DNA of 17,042 nt from contig CANQZZ010000023.1 of the NCBI GenBank assembly GCA_947628465.1, positions 1 through 17,042 on the forward strand. The letters are read 5' to 3'. The notes below the pieces were generated by a model. It did not search any database and was not told the origin of the DNA. It was given only the letters and a program-made list of their open reading frames with translations. Origin of the DNA: an uncultured Clostridia bacterium. Lineage in GTDB: Bacteria; Bacillota_A; Clostridia; TANB77; CAG-508. This document shows, piece after piece, positions 1-7,723 of the stretch. Position numbers and translations under genes: made by a program. The stretch's first letter is position 1, and each line of letters starts with the position of its first letter.

Positions 1-266
1 ATATGTCTTGCAACTTCCATAGCATATTCAATTTCAGTTTCAGCAATAGTATCATATAATTTTTGAATAGCCATATTGATAACATCTATGTTTTCGATAT
101 TTTTATAAATTTTAGGTAAGAATAAATCAATTTCAGTTTCCTTTTTATTTAATTCAACTGATGAAATATCAGAATATTTTACATTTAATTTTAAGCTGTT
201 CCCTAAAACACTAACTGTTAAATATGTTTGACTATTTACTGTTTTCTTAAATTTTAATATGCCCAT
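1..266 (-). CDS. Hypothetical protein, N-terminal 88 residues (3' end outside window)
   Basis: The minus strand opens with ATG at 266, preceded by a GGGGG-type RBS (GGGGGT, about 6 bases upstream), and stays open to the window edge. The visible protein begins MGILKFKKTV and runs about 88 residues. It looks like a beta-rich start (QTYLTVSVLG, LKLNVKYSDISSVEL) followed by a helical segment (NIDVINMAIQKLYDTIAETEIEYAMEVARH). There is no signal peptide or membrane helix in the visible part. A TTGACA-N17-TAAAAT promoter sits upstream, divergent from purD. I do not recognise the family. The good start, RBS and promoter make it a real gene, but its function is unknown. Confidence 0.75.
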   Translation of the reverse strand, partial: MGILKFKKTVNSQTYLTVSVLGNSLKLNVKYSDISSVELNKKETEIDLFLPKIYKNIENIDVINMAIQKLYDTIAETEIEYAMEVARH

Positions 267-341
267 ACAATTACCCCCATTTAGTTACTTTTAAAAGAAA
301 TTTTGTTCCACAAATTATTGTTCGCTTTTTCTAGTAAAATT

Positions 342-370
342 ATTTTACAATTATCATTAAAAAATGTCAA
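342..370 (-). promoter_or_regulatory. Sigma-A-type promoter for the leftward gene at 1-266
   Basis: Read on the minus strand, TTGACA (370 to 365) is followed by exactly 17 bases and TAAAAT (347 to 342). The start codon lies at 266, leaving a leader of about 70 bases. It is divergent from, and partly interleaved with, the purD promoter region. Confidence 0.7.
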
Positions 371-387
371 TACTTTTTTTGTAAATA

Positions 388-416
388 TTGAAAAAATTTT
401 TTAATACTGATAGAAT
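388..416 (+). promoter_or_regulatory. Sigma-A-type promoter for purD
   Basis: TTGAAA at 388-393, a 17-base spacer and TAGAAT at 411-416 with an extended TG motif (TGA just before the -10). The purD ATG is at 453. No riboswitch-like structure was seen between promoter and gene, so purD appears to be transcribed alone from this site. Confidence 0.7.
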
Positions 417-452
417 AAAATAAATTAGAATTTATATAGGGAGGAAATAAAA

Positions 453-1754
453 ATGAAGAAGTGTTTGTTACTAGGGAATGGTGGAAGAGAAGCAGTTTTA
501 GCAGAGTATATAAGTAAAGGGTATGAACTTTATACAGTATGTCCTTATGAAAATCCAACTATAATAGGATATGTAAATAAGTCACATGGAAAGTATATAG
601 TAGATGATCCGTTTAATAAAGAAGTTGTAAAAAACTTCATAAAAGAAAATAATATTGATACATGTGTTATAAGTAGTGATAATTTACTTCAAGATGGGTT
701 AATAGATGTAGCACGAAGCTTAGGACTAAAAACATTTGGACCAACATCAAAAGGAGCAAAAATTGAATGGAGTAAATCATATAGTCTAGACATTGTAAAA
801 AAACTTGCACCAAATATGATAATAAAAAATTACAATATTACAGATGTAAATGAGCTTAAAAAAATTATAGATACTTATGAAGACGACTCATTCGTTGTAA
901 AACCAGAAGGACTAACTGGAGGAAAAGGAGTAAAAGTAGGAGGCATACATTTTAAGGGAAAAGAAGAAGGATACGAGTATGCAAAAAGCTGTTTAGAAAC
1001 AAGTGGAAATGTAATAATTCAAGATAAAATTGAGGGAAGAGAATTTACAGTAATGGCACTAACAGATGGAGAAAATATAGTAGTTACACCAATAACATTT
1101 GACTATCCTTATAGATATGATGAAGATAAAGGTCCTGGAACTGGAGGAATGGGATGCTTAAGTTTTGAAAATGGATTATTGCCATTTTTGGAGCAATCAG
1201 ATGTAGATGAGTGTGCAGAGCTTATAAAAAACACTTTAAAATATGTAAATAAGGATTCAATAGAATTTAATGGAGTAATTTATGGTGGATTCTTTAAGAC
1301 TAAAAATGGAATAAAGTTTATAGAATTCAACGCTAGATTTGGAGACCCAGAGGCATTAAATGTATTAAATTCATTAGAAACACCTTTTACTGAAGTAATG
1401 GAAAATATATTTAATAAAACATTAAATAAAGATAATTGTAAATTTAAAAAAGACTATACATTTACTGTATATATAGTAACAAAAGAGTATGCAGTAGAAA
1501 ATAGAAAAGAACCATTAGTATTTACATTAAACAAAGGAAACATAGAAAATCAGGGTGTAAAAATATATTTTGCAAACACAAAGAATATAGAAAAAGATAA
1601 ATATTCATCAGTAAGTAATTCAAGACTATTTGGACTTACTGCTTCAGGAAATACTTTAGAAGAAGCAAAAGAAAAGGTATATAATTCTATTAAAGGAAAC
1701 ATTGATGAAAAATTAGATTACAGAAAAGATATTGGAAATATATATGAACATTAA
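453..1754 (+). CDS. purD: Phosphoribosylamine--glycine ligase (GAR synthetase)
   Basis: A 433-residue ATP-grasp enzyme that joins 5-phosphoribosylamine and glycine using ATP, the second step of de novo purine synthesis, in the cytosol. Family length is about 420-430. Visible motifs are the N-terminal GNGGREA (8-14), FGPTSKGAKIEWSK (95-108), the ATP-grasp lysine and glycine loop VVKPEGLTGGKGV (148-160), DKGPGTGGMG (225-234), and the metal-binding EFNARFGDPE (291-300). The usual bacterial KADGLAAGKGV reads KPEGLTGGKGV here, and the IEWSK segment is a divergent variant, so this is not the commonest bacterial form. The start at 453 follows GGGAGG in the leader. It is a lone purine gene: neither neighbour is in the pathway. 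It ends in a strong terminator shared with the convergent gene. Confidence 0.95.
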   Translation: MKKCLLLGNGGREAVLAEYISKGYELYTVCPYENPTIIGYVNKSHGKYIVDDPFNKEVVKNFIKENNIDTCVISSDNLLQDGLIDVARSLGLKTFGPTSKGAKIEWSKSYSLDIVKKLAPNMIIKNYNITDVNELKKIIDTYEDDSFVVKPEGLTGGKGVKVGGIHFKGKEEGYEYAKSCLETSGNVIIQDKIEGREFTVMALTDGENIVVTPITFDYPYRYDEDKGPGTGGMGCLSFENGLLPFLEQSDVDECAELIKNTLKYVNKDSIEFNGVIYGGFFKTKNGIKFIEFNARFGDPEALNVLNSLETPFTEVMENIFNKTLNKDNCKFKKDYTFTVYIVTKEYAVENRKEPLVFTLNKGNIENQGVKIYFANTKNIEKDKYSSVSNSRLFGLTASGNTLEEAKEKVYNSIKGNIDEKLDYRKDIGNIYEH

Positions 1755-1769
1755 ATAAACAAAAAAATA

Positions 1770-1807
1770 AAAACTCCTATTATTTTATAAAAAATAATAG
1801 GAGTTTT
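1770..1807. terminator. Bidirectional intrinsic terminator between purD and the convergent gene
   Basis: A perfect 17-bp stem (1770-1786 with 1791-1807) and a 4-base loop. Its core is ACTCCTATTATT, flanked by A and T runs on both sides. It ends 2 bases before the stop codon of the minus-strand gene, so it serves both convergent transcripts. Confidence 0.9.
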
Positions 1808-1809
1808 AG

Positions 1810-3183
1810 TTATTCTACATTATTATTTGTTCTAATAAAATTATCTTTTTGAATAGTTTCTTGCCTTTCCATATCAACTTGTTTAGTCACATCAGAATCT
1901 ATACTATCTATTATTTTAGCTTGTTTATCCCAATCATTAACAGCTAATATAAATAATGGAGATAAAGCAACAACACAAGTATAATCGAATTGTTCTTTAG
2001 AAATTGGTTCTGGAACTGCTTGAGGTGTATTATCTTCAATGATACTATTATCAATATGTAGAAAAGGTTCTTCCATTTTTGGTGCAATTCTTGCTTGTTC
2101 TGTTTTAGAATAGATTGTATAAACACATCTATTAAAATCATCATTAGCAACAGCTTTTTCAGGTGGAAGTAATAAATTAAAGTAACTAATGATAGCATAT
2201 CTTTTTATATCATCTATATTTTGATATTCTTCAAAAGATAAAGCACTATTTGCCATATCAAGTTTAGGTTTTGGAAGTTTATTTAAATATGTAGGTGAAT
2301 AATTCAAATATGTAGTATTTAATATTAATTCTTTGTATTTATCATTAAATTTTATATTTCTATTTTGATAAACCCATCTAAAAACTTCATCAACATTATT
2401 AGGAGATTTAGCAATAGCATCAAGCATTGCATAAGCATTTGCTTGAAGAGCCATATCTGAAAAGCCTTTATCAGTATAATCAACAATCATTTGATTTGGA
2501 TTTTCGGGCTTTGTATCTTCTCTTGCAATAGATTGCAAAAATTCATCAGATGTATATCTCTTAACTTCTGTCTCATGTTTGATGAAATCATCTATAGTAA
2601 ATTTATCATTAATTGAGTATTTGTCTTCCCAACGTTTTAATTCATATTTTAACTCATCAATAGTACCAGTTTTTTTAGTTACAGCAACAAGGTCGCTGAA
2701 TGCTTCCTCTTGTTTAAAAGAATTTTCTCTTATATTTTTTTCTCTAGTAAGCATTTTGATTCTTTTTTGATACATAGCTAAAAAACCATCTATAGGATAC
2801 TTTTCTTCCCATTTTTTTATTTTTCTTGTTAATAAATCATAGTCATTTGTATCCTTTATTGTTCTATATAATTCTCTCATTGCTTTTGCTTGTTTTTCAA
2901 CTTTTTTTACTTCATGTAATTTTAATTGATTTAAAATGTATTGAGTAACAGAAGAATAATACTGATTTAGCAAATATTCAATTCTTTTTTTGAAATCAGA
3001 TTTAGAATTAGTAGAAGGTCTATCTAAAAGCTTTTTGTATTTTGTTTTCCAAGCAGCAATTCTGGCATCTAATAATTCTACATCTTGATATTCTAAAGCT
3101 TCAGCAATTATTTGACAAAGCTCGAAATATGCTTCATCTTCTAACTTTTTTAAATCTTCGTTATTATCCTTAGAACCACTCAT
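1810..3183 (-). CDS. Unrecognised helical protein with three tandem W-x-x-KY repeats
   Basis: A 457-residue, highly charged protein with no signal peptide or membrane helix, so probably cytosolic. The start follows AGGAGGG about 6 bases upstream. The N-terminal half holds three related units, each an acidic/amphipathic helix followed by a block like LDxxIxxWExKY and a further helix. The blocks are LLDARIAAWKTKYKK (37-51), LLTRKIKKWEEKYP (117-130) and IDELKYELKRWEDKYS (175-190). The C-terminal half (about 230-457) lacks the repeat and contains a mostly helical region plus a proline-rich linker near 385. I do not know the family. It could be a scaffold or a TPR-like helical protein, but that is a guess. 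It has its own promoter, divergent from ispG, and a shared terminator with purD. Confidence 0.85.
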   Translation of the reverse strand: MSGSKDNNEDLKKLEDEAYFELCQIIAEALEYQDVELLDARIAAWKTKYKKLLDRPSTNSKSDFKKRIEYLLNQYYSSVTQYILNQLKLHEVKKVEKQAKAMRELYRTIKDTNDYDLLTRKIKKWEEKYPIDGFLAMYQKRIKMLTREKNIRENSFKQEEAFSDLVAVTKKTGTIDELKYELKRWEDKYSINDKFTIDDFIKHETEVKRYTSDEFLQSIAREDTKPENPNQMIVDYTDKGFSDMALQANAYAMLDAIAKSPNNVDEVFRWVYQNRNIKFNDKYKELILNTTYLNYSPTYLNKLPKPKLDMANSALSFEEYQNIDDIKRYAIISYFNLLLPPEKAVANDDFNRCVYTIYSKTEQARIAPKMEEPFLHIDNSIIEDNTPQAVPEPISKEQFDYTCVVALSPLFILAVNDWDKQAKIIDSIDSDVTKQVDMERQETIQKDNFIRTNNNVE

Positions 3184-3211
3184 AAAACCCTCCTAAGAAC
3201 TATATATTTAA

Positions 3212-3220
3212 ATTATATCA
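3212..3220 (-). promoter_or_regulatory. Extended -10 promoter for the leftward 457-residue protein
   Basis: On the minus strand TGA-TATAAT (TATAAT from 3217 to 3212) forms an extended -10 about 30 bases before the start codon at 3183. The -35 position reads TTTCAT and is weak. A possible rightward -35 for ispG (TTGAAA, 3248-3253) with AT-rich -10 candidates at 3265-3280 lies alongside, but its spacing is not ideal. Confidence 0.45.
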
Positions 3221-3308
3221 TAATAAATAGAAAAATGAAACTAATATTTGAAAAGGCGACATTTTATGATAAAATATAATATATTAATTTGTAAAAGGAA
3301 TGATTTAT

Positions 3309-4364
3309 ATGGTAAAAAGAAATGAAACTAGAAAAATATTTGTAGGGGACGTACAAATAGGAGGGCAAGACAAGGTAGTAATTCAATCAATGACTAATAC
3401 AAAAACTAAAGATGTAAAATCAACAGTAGAACAAATTTTAAAATTAGAAGAAGCAGGTTGTGAAATTATAAGGGTAGCGTGCTTAGATATAGAAGACGCA
3501 GAAGCAATTGCAGATATAAAAAAACAGATACATATTCCAATAGTTTCTGATATACATTTTGATTATAAAATAGCTATTCAATCAGCAAAAGCAGGAGTTG
3601 ATAAAATAAGAATAAATCCAGGAAATATTGGTTCAATTGATAGAGTAAAAGCGGTTGTAGATATATGCAAAGAAAAGCACATTCCAATTAGAATTGGTGT
3701 AAATAGTGGCTCTCTTCCAAAAGATATTTTAGAAAGGGATGGCAAGCCAACAGCAAAAGGTATGGTAGAGGCAGGTCTAAGACATATAAAAATATTAGAA
3801 GATTTAGACTTTTATGATATAGCCCTATCACTAAAAGCCTCATCTTTAGATTTGTGCATAGAAAGTTATACAGAGGCAGCAAACACCATTAAGTATCCTT
3901 TGCATTTAGGAGTAACACATGCAGGAACCGAATTTAGTGGAACAGTAAGTTCTAGTATAGGACTTGGAGCTTTATTAAGACAAGGAATAGGAGATACAAT
4001 AAGAGTATCTCTATCTGCAGATCCAGTAAAGGAAATAAAAGTTGCAAAAGAAATTTTAAAGGACTGCAACCTATATAAATCACCAACATTAATAGCATGT
4101 CCTACATGTGGAAGAATACAATATGATTTAATACCAATAGCAAATGAAATAGAAGATTTTCTTCAAACCATAAATAAAGATATAACAGTTGCAGTTATGG
4201 GATGCGGAGTAAATGGTCCAAACGAAGCAAGACACGCAGATATAGGAATAGCTGGAGGAATAAAAGAAGGATTGCTATTTAAAAAAGGCGAAATCATAAG
4301 AAAAGTTAAACAAGAAGATATAGTAAGAGTATTAAAAGAAGAAATATTAAAGATGACAAAATAA
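3309..4364 (+). CDS. ispG: 4-hydroxy-3-methylbut-2-en-1-yl diphosphate synthase (flavodoxin)
   Basis: The penultimate enzyme of the MEP isoprenoid pathway. It converts MEcPP to HMBPP using a 4Fe-4S cluster and reduced flavodoxin or ferredoxin. The 351-residue length matches the short bacterial form. N-terminal TIM-barrel motifs include VQIGG (15-19), IQSMTN (25-30), PIVSDIHF (77-84) and [10 protein letters not shown] (99-108). The C-terminal cluster domain has CPTC (264, 267), C299 and E306 in [11 protein letters not shown]. An ATG three codons upstream (3300) abuts the AAAGGA RBS, whereas the ATG at 3309 has proper spacing and gives the family-typical start MVKRNETRK, so I chose 3309. ispH follows 75 bases downstream, so the two last MEP steps are linked. 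Confidence 0.96.
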   Translation: MVKRNETRKIFVGDVQIGGQDKVVIQSMTNTKTKDVKSTVEQILKLEEAGCEIIRVACLDIEDAEAIADIKKQIHIPIVSDIHFDYKIAIQSAKAGVDKIRINPGNIGSIDRVKAVVDICKEKHIPIRIGVNSGSLPKDILERDGKPTAKGMVEAGLRHIKILEDLDFYDIALSLKASSLDLCIESYTEAANTIKYPLHLGVTHAGTEFSGTVSSSIGLGALLRQGIGDTIRVSLSADPVKEIKVAKEILKDCNLYKSPTLIACPTCGRIQYDLIPIANEIEDFLQTINKDITVAVMGCGVNGPNEARHADIGIAGGIKEGLLFKKGEIIRKVKQEDIVRVLKEEILKMTK

Positions 4365-4372
4365 ATTTGAGC

Positions 4373-4395
4373 AAAAATGGGAAAAACCCCTTTTT
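4373..4395 (+). terminator. Weak hairpin with T-run between ispG and ispH
   Basis: AAAAATGGG (4373-4381) can pair with CCCCTTTTT (4387-4395) around a 5-base A loop, with one mismatch next to the GGG/CCC core. A T-run follows. It resembles a leaky intrinsic terminator or processing site that could lower ispH relative to ispG. No clear promoter for ispH was found after it. Confidence 0.35.
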
Positions 4396-4439
4396 ATACA
4401 AATTGTTTCAAACAATAATTTATAAAATTAGGTGAGAAT

Positions 4440-5300
4440 ATGGAGATAATTATTGGAAAAACTGCAGGCTTTTGCTTTGGAGTTGAAAACGCTGTAAGTA
4501 AAACAAATAAATTATTAGACGAAAATAATAACATGTATTGCTTAGGAGAACTAGTACATAACAAACAAGTAACTTTAGAATTACAAGAAAAAGGTTTGAA
4601 AATAATAGATGATATAGAGCAAGCAAAAGAAAGTGTAATAATAAGAGCACACGGAGCAGAAAAAGATTTATATGATAAAGCAAAAGATATGAAAATAAAG
4701 CTAATAGATTTAACTTGCCCAAAGGTGCTAAAAATACACAAAATTGCAGAAGAATATGCAAACAATGGAAATTACATATTTTTAATTGGAAATAAAAATC
4801 ATCCAGAAACAATAGGAACAATAAGTTATTGTGGTAAAAATGCAAGCATAATTGAAACAGAGGAAGATATAAAAGAATCATTAAAAAAATTGTATAATTC
4901 TAAAATACAAAAGTTAATTGTATTAGTGCAGACTACATTTAGCTTAGATAAATTTAACAAATATATATCTTTAATTGAGGAAGATATAAAGGATAAAAAT
5001 ATAGAATTAGAAGCAAGAAAAACTATATGTAATGCTACAAGTTTAAGACAGGAAGAAACAAAACAAATTTCAAAACAAGTGGATGCAATGATAATAATTG
5101 GAGGAAAGCATAGCTCAAATACAAATAAATTATATGAAGTTGCAAGTAAAAATTGTAAAAATAGTATATTAATAGAAACAATAGATGAATTAGATGTAGG
5201 TAAAATGAAGGAATTTAATAAAATTGGAATTATGGCAGGGGCTTCTACACCTAAAAAAAGTATTGATACAGCAGTTGAAATATTAAAGCAAGTATGCTAA
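4440..5300 (+). CDS. ispH: 4-hydroxy-3-methylbut-2-enyl diphosphate reductase
   Basis: The last MEP enzyme (LytB). It reductively dehydroxylates HMBPP to IPP and DMAPP at a 4Fe-4S cluster. At 286 residues it is the standalone form, without the ribosomal S1 fusion seen in some Clostridia. All expected active-site residues are present: cluster cysteines C12 (GFCFG), C93 (LTCPKV) and C197 (KTICNAT); substrate contacts H40 (LVHN), H71 (RAHG), H121 and E123 (HPET), T165/T166 (QTTFS), S225-S226-N227 (HSSNTNK) and S269 (GASTP). The RBS is AGGTGAG just upstream. It is co-oriented with ispG, and the sortase gene follows after 35 bases, so a three-gene transcript is plausible, although the sortase is functionally unrelated. 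Confidence 0.96.
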   Translation: MEIIIGKTAGFCFGVENAVSKTNKLLDENNNMYCLGELVHNKQVTLELQEKGLKIIDDIEQAKESVIIRAHGAEKDLYDKAKDMKIKLIDLTCPKVLKIHKIAEEYANNGNYIFLIGNKNHPETIGTISYCGKNASIIETEEDIKESLKKLYNSKIQKLIVLVQTTFSLDKFNKYISLIEEDIKDKNIELEARKTICNATSLRQEETKQISKQVDAMIIIGGKHSSNTNKLYEVASKNCKNSILIETIDELDVGKMKEFNKIGIMAGASTPKKSIDTAVEILKQVC

Positions 5301-5335
5301 AATAAATTTGGAGTATTATGAAAGGAAGATAGCAA

Positions 5336-6070
5336 ATGAATCAGATTCTTATTTCTGAAAAGTTATATGTAACACCAGAATTAAAGAGAAAGAAAAAAAT
5401 CTTTAGATTTGAATTCTTTTTATCTGTTTTTTTGCTATGCGTATTATCTTCTTATGCAATATATGCAGAATATGATAGAAACAAAAGTGAGCAAGTTTCA
5501 CAGGAAATATTAGAAGGTATGGATTTTGAGGCAGATAAAGAAATTATTGAAGAAGAAGTAACAGTAGTTGTTTTAAATGCAATTCCTGATAGAGAACAAG
5601 TTGCACAGACACAAACAATAGAAACAGAAGTAACAGTAGATGTACCAGAAGAACAGAAATCTGTTGCAAGTGATGGAACAGTATACTATACAATAGGAAA
5701 AATAAATATTCCATCAATAAATGTAAATTATCCAATACTTTCTACATATTCAGATGCGTTGTTAAAAATTTCACCATGCAAATTCCATGGACCAAACCCT
5801 AATGAAGTAGGAAACTTATGTATAGCAGGCCACAACTATAAAAACTCTAAATTCTTTAGTAAAGTACCAACATTAGAAAATGGAGATATAATTGAAATAA
5901 CAGACTTAGGTGGAAACACTATAAAATATGCAGTATATGATAAATTTATAGTAAATCCAGATGAATTAGAATGTACAAGTCAGCTTACAAATGGCAAAAG
6001 AGAAGTAACATTAATCACTTGTACAAACGATAACCAAAAAAGATATATAATTAAAGGAAGAGAAGTTTGA
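5336..6070 (+). CDS. Membrane-anchored class D/E-like sortase
   Basis: A 244-residue cysteine transpeptidase that would attach surface proteins to the cell wall. A basic N-terminus (KRKKK, 18-22) precedes a single membrane helix (about 24-44), giving an outside-facing C-terminus. An acidic, threonine- and valine-rich stalk (about 60-110) leads to the catalytic barrel, starting YYTIGKINIPSINVNYPIL (117-135). The catalytic triad is visible: H166 in CIAGHNY, C229 in TLITCTND and R236 in KRYII. The TLITC...R spacing fits class D or E better than SrtB, but I cannot fix the class by eye. The RBS AAAGGAAG precedes ATG 5336. No LPxTG substrate gene is in the window, so its substrate is unknown. A terminator at 6099-6133 ends the transcript. 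Confidence 0.88.
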   Translation: MNQILISEKLYVTPELKRKKKIFRFEFFLSVFLLCVLSSYAIYAEYDRNKSEQVSQEILEGMDFEADKEIIEEEVTVVVLNAIPDREQVAQTQTIETEVTVDVPEEQKSVASDGTVYYTIGKINIPSINVNYPILSTYSDALLKISPCKFHGPNPNEVGNLCIAGHNYKNSKFFSKVPTLENGDIIEITDLGGNTIKYAVYDKFIVNPDELECTSQLTNGKREVTLITCTNDNQKRYIIKGREV

Positions 6071-6098
6071 AGTATTCCAAAAAATAAAAATATAATAT

Positions 6099-6133
6099 AA
6101 AAGAGAAGTTATGTTCATTTTAGCTTCTCTTTT
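6099..6133. terminator. Bidirectional terminator between the sortase gene and galM
   Basis: AAAAGAGAAG (6099-6108) pairs with CTTCTCTTTT (6124-6133) around a 15-base loop. It is followed by T residues on the plus strand and by T residues on the minus strand as well, and lies between two convergent genes. Confidence 0.8.
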
Positions 6134-6156
6134 TAGGTAATAGGAACTTGATATAA

Positions 6157-7206
6157 CTAGATAAATTTATATATTGTCGTAGTATTATAAATTTCATTTG
6201 CTTTAAGAACAGGAGATGGAAAGTTTTCGTTATTCATACTATCAGGTAAAAAGCCTGTTTCTAAACAAACTCCAGTTCTATTTTTATACAAGCAATTTTC
6301 TTTTCCAACTTGTGTGTTGTTTTCTATGAAATTTCCAGCATAAAATTGAATTCCTACGCTATCTGTATATACTTCCATAGTTCTATTGCTTTCTTCATCT
6401 GATAAAACTGCTACTTTTTCTATTCCGGAATGTGTTTTATTTAAAACATAGCAATGGTCATATCCTCCAGTAAAATGTAATTGCTCAAAATCATCATTTA
6501 TATCAGTAGAAATTTTTTTAGGTGTTCTAAAATCCATTGGAGTATTTTCGACATCTACTAATCTTCCTGTTGGAATAAGCTCATCATCTACTTCTACAAA
6601 TTTATCAGCATTTATATAAAGCGTTTGATTCATAGCAGTTTTGCTATTGTGTCCAGATAAATTGAAGTAACTATGATTCGTCATATTTGCAATAGTATCT
6701 TTTGTAGATTTTCCATTATAATTGATTTTCAATTCATTATCATCAGTCAAAGTATATGTAACAGTAATGTTAAATTCTCCAGGAAAACCTTGATCTCCAT
6801 CTGGGCTAATTAAATTAAAAGAAATAAAATTGTTATTCTCATCTATTGAATATGCCCAAACTCGTTCGTTATATGGATTAAATCCACTATGTAAGTTGTT
6901 TTTGTTTCTTTCATTTTTATCTAAGTTGTAAGTTATATTATTAAGCGAAAAACTAGCATTCTTAACTCTATTGCAATTTCTTCCAACGGTAGAGCCAAAA
7001 TAACAAATATCATTTGAAAAATATTTTTCTAAATTATCAAACCCTAAAACAACATCATTAAGATTACCATTTTTGTCAGGAACAAATAGTGAAACAAGAA
7101 CAGCACCAAAATTAGTTAATTTTGCAACTAATCCATTGGAATTAGAGAGAGTAAAAAGTTTAACATCCTTATTTTCAAACTGTCCAAAATCTGATATTTC
7201 AATCAT
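6157..7206 (-). CDS. galM: Aldose 1-epimerase (galactose mutarotase)
   Basis: Interconverts alpha and beta anomers of hexoses such as galactose, feeding the Leloir pathway, in the cytosol. The 349 residues match the family. Conserved features are GSTVGRNCNRV (71-81), H106 in NLHSG, the catalytic acid H178 in MTNHSYFNL, D250 in GGYDHCY and the catalytic base E316 in CLETGFLPDS, all at family-typical spacing. An in-frame ATG 12 codons upstream exists, but the ATG at 7206 has GGAGG six bases before it and gives the usual start MIEISDFG, so I chose 7206. No other galactose gene is adjacent. It ends at a terminator shared with the sortase gene. Confidence 0.95.
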   Translation of the reverse strand: MIEISDFGQFENKDVKLFTLSNSNGLVAKLTNFGAVLVSLFVPDKNGNLNDVVLGFDNLEKYFSNDICYFGSTVGRNCNRVKNASFSLNNITYNLDKNERNKNNLHSGFNPYNERVWAYSIDENNNFISFNLISPDGDQGFPGEFNITVTYTLTDDNELKINYNGKSTKDTIANMTNHSYFNLSGHNSKTAMNQTLYINADKFVEVDDELIPTGRLVDVENTPMDFRTPKKISTDINDDFEQLHFTGGYDHCYVLNKTHSGIEKVAVLSDEESNRTMEVYTDSVGIQFYAGNFIENNTQVGKENCLYKNRTGVCLETGFLPDSMNNENFPSPVLKANEIYNTTTIYKFI

Positions 7207-7277
7207 AATATACCTCCAAATTTTATCTATTAATTTAAACAAATAAAGTATACATTAATAGAAGAAAAAAAGCAAAT

Positions 7278-7306
7278 TTGCAAAATTTTATGTAAAATGG
7301 TATAAT
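7278..7306 (+). promoter_or_regulatory. Strong promoter for the small gene at 7360
   Basis: TTGCAA (7278-7283), a 17-base spacer and TATAAT (7301-7306) with an extended TGG motif. A perfect 10-bp palindrome GCAAATTTGC (7272-7281) overlaps the -35 and could be an operator. A short inverted repeat TTCTTA/TAAGAA (7315-7335) lies in the leader. Confidence 0.7.
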
Positions 7307-7359
7307 TAAATTAATTCTTAGGTGTATCTTAAGAAAATCTTTTGAAAGAAGGAATAAAA

Positions 7360-7539
7360 ATGTCATTTGCGCAATTCAAAGTTCGGAACAAGGAAACGGG
7401 GGAAATCTTCACTGTATATGCTGTGCATTGTAATAATAACGATGCCGAATATGCTGATTACTCCGAAATTCTTATCTATGATAAGAAAATGGAAGCTTTC
7501 TTGTGGGACTTCATAAACGGATATGAACCCGTAGAATGA
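7360..7539 (+). CDS. Small hypothetical protein (59 residues) with unusual base composition
   Basis: ATG at 7360 is preceded by AAGGA with 6-base spacing; an upstream TTG start (7342) in the same frame is less likely. The protein MSFAQFKVRN...GYEPVE looks like a compact beta-strand protein (KETGEIFTVYAV, EILIYDKKMEAFLWDF) with a single cysteine and no membrane segment. I do not recognise it, though the ending FxxGYEPVE recalls short phage-type proteins. By hand count it is about 38% GC, clearly higher than its neighbours, with codons such as CGG, GCC, CCC and GGG that are rare nearby. It has its own promoter and terminator, so it is a one-gene unit, perhaps recently acquired. Confidence 0.7.
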   Translation: MSFAQFKVRNKETGEIFTVYAVHCNNNDAEYADYSEILIYDKKMEAFLWDFINGYEPVE

Positions 7540-7544
7540 CAAAA

Positions 7545-7570
7545 AATGCCATCTGACTTCAGATGGCATT
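7545..7570. terminator. Intrinsic terminator after the small gene, also facing the recombinase
   Basis: AATGCCATCTGA (7545-7556) pairs perfectly with TCAGATGGCATT (7559-7570). The formal 2-base loop would open to about 6. On the minus strand it is followed by a T6 run, so it best stops leftward transcripts. On the plus strand the tail is only TTATT. Confidence 0.75.
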
Positions 7571-7667
7571 ATTCCTGCGAAAAAAGTATCAAAATCAAAT
7601 AAAACTTCATAAAATATAAAGAATAAATAAATTTTATGGAGGTTTATTATGGCTAAAATATTGGTAT

Positions 7668-7695
7668 TTAATAATGATACATTAAAATCAAAAAG
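7668..7695. other. Candidate left attachment junction (attL) of the integrated element
   Basis: The stub gene diverges at about 7680, and the serine recombinase reading frame ends at 7703, its 3' end facing this point. Large serine integrases commonly sit next to their attachment site, with host and element joined within a short core. I cannot define the core without the right junction or an empty site. Confidence 0.45.
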
Positions 7696-7723
7696 ACATA
7701 CACTAAATTTTATAGTATATGTC
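7682..7723 (-). terminator. Terminator of the serine recombinase gene
   Basis: Minus-strand RNA forms an 11-bp stem (7723-7713 with 7705-7695, core GACATAT/GTATGTC) around a 7-base loop, followed by T5-GA-T4. The stem contains one G-U wobble on the minus-strand RNA, which would be a C-A mismatch on the plus strand, supporting leftward use. It overlaps the recombinase stop codon. Confidence 0.6.

Noticed and set aside
4403..4415. Possible sixth phage operator upstream of ispH
   Set aside because: It reads TTGTTT-C-AAACAA, with half-sites in the opposite order to the phage operators, and lies in the chromosomal backbone.
4394..4881. Long minus-strand open frames across ispH
   Set aside because: Antisense shadows of a gene with all catalytic residues identified; no RBS and leucine/phenylalanine-rich composition.
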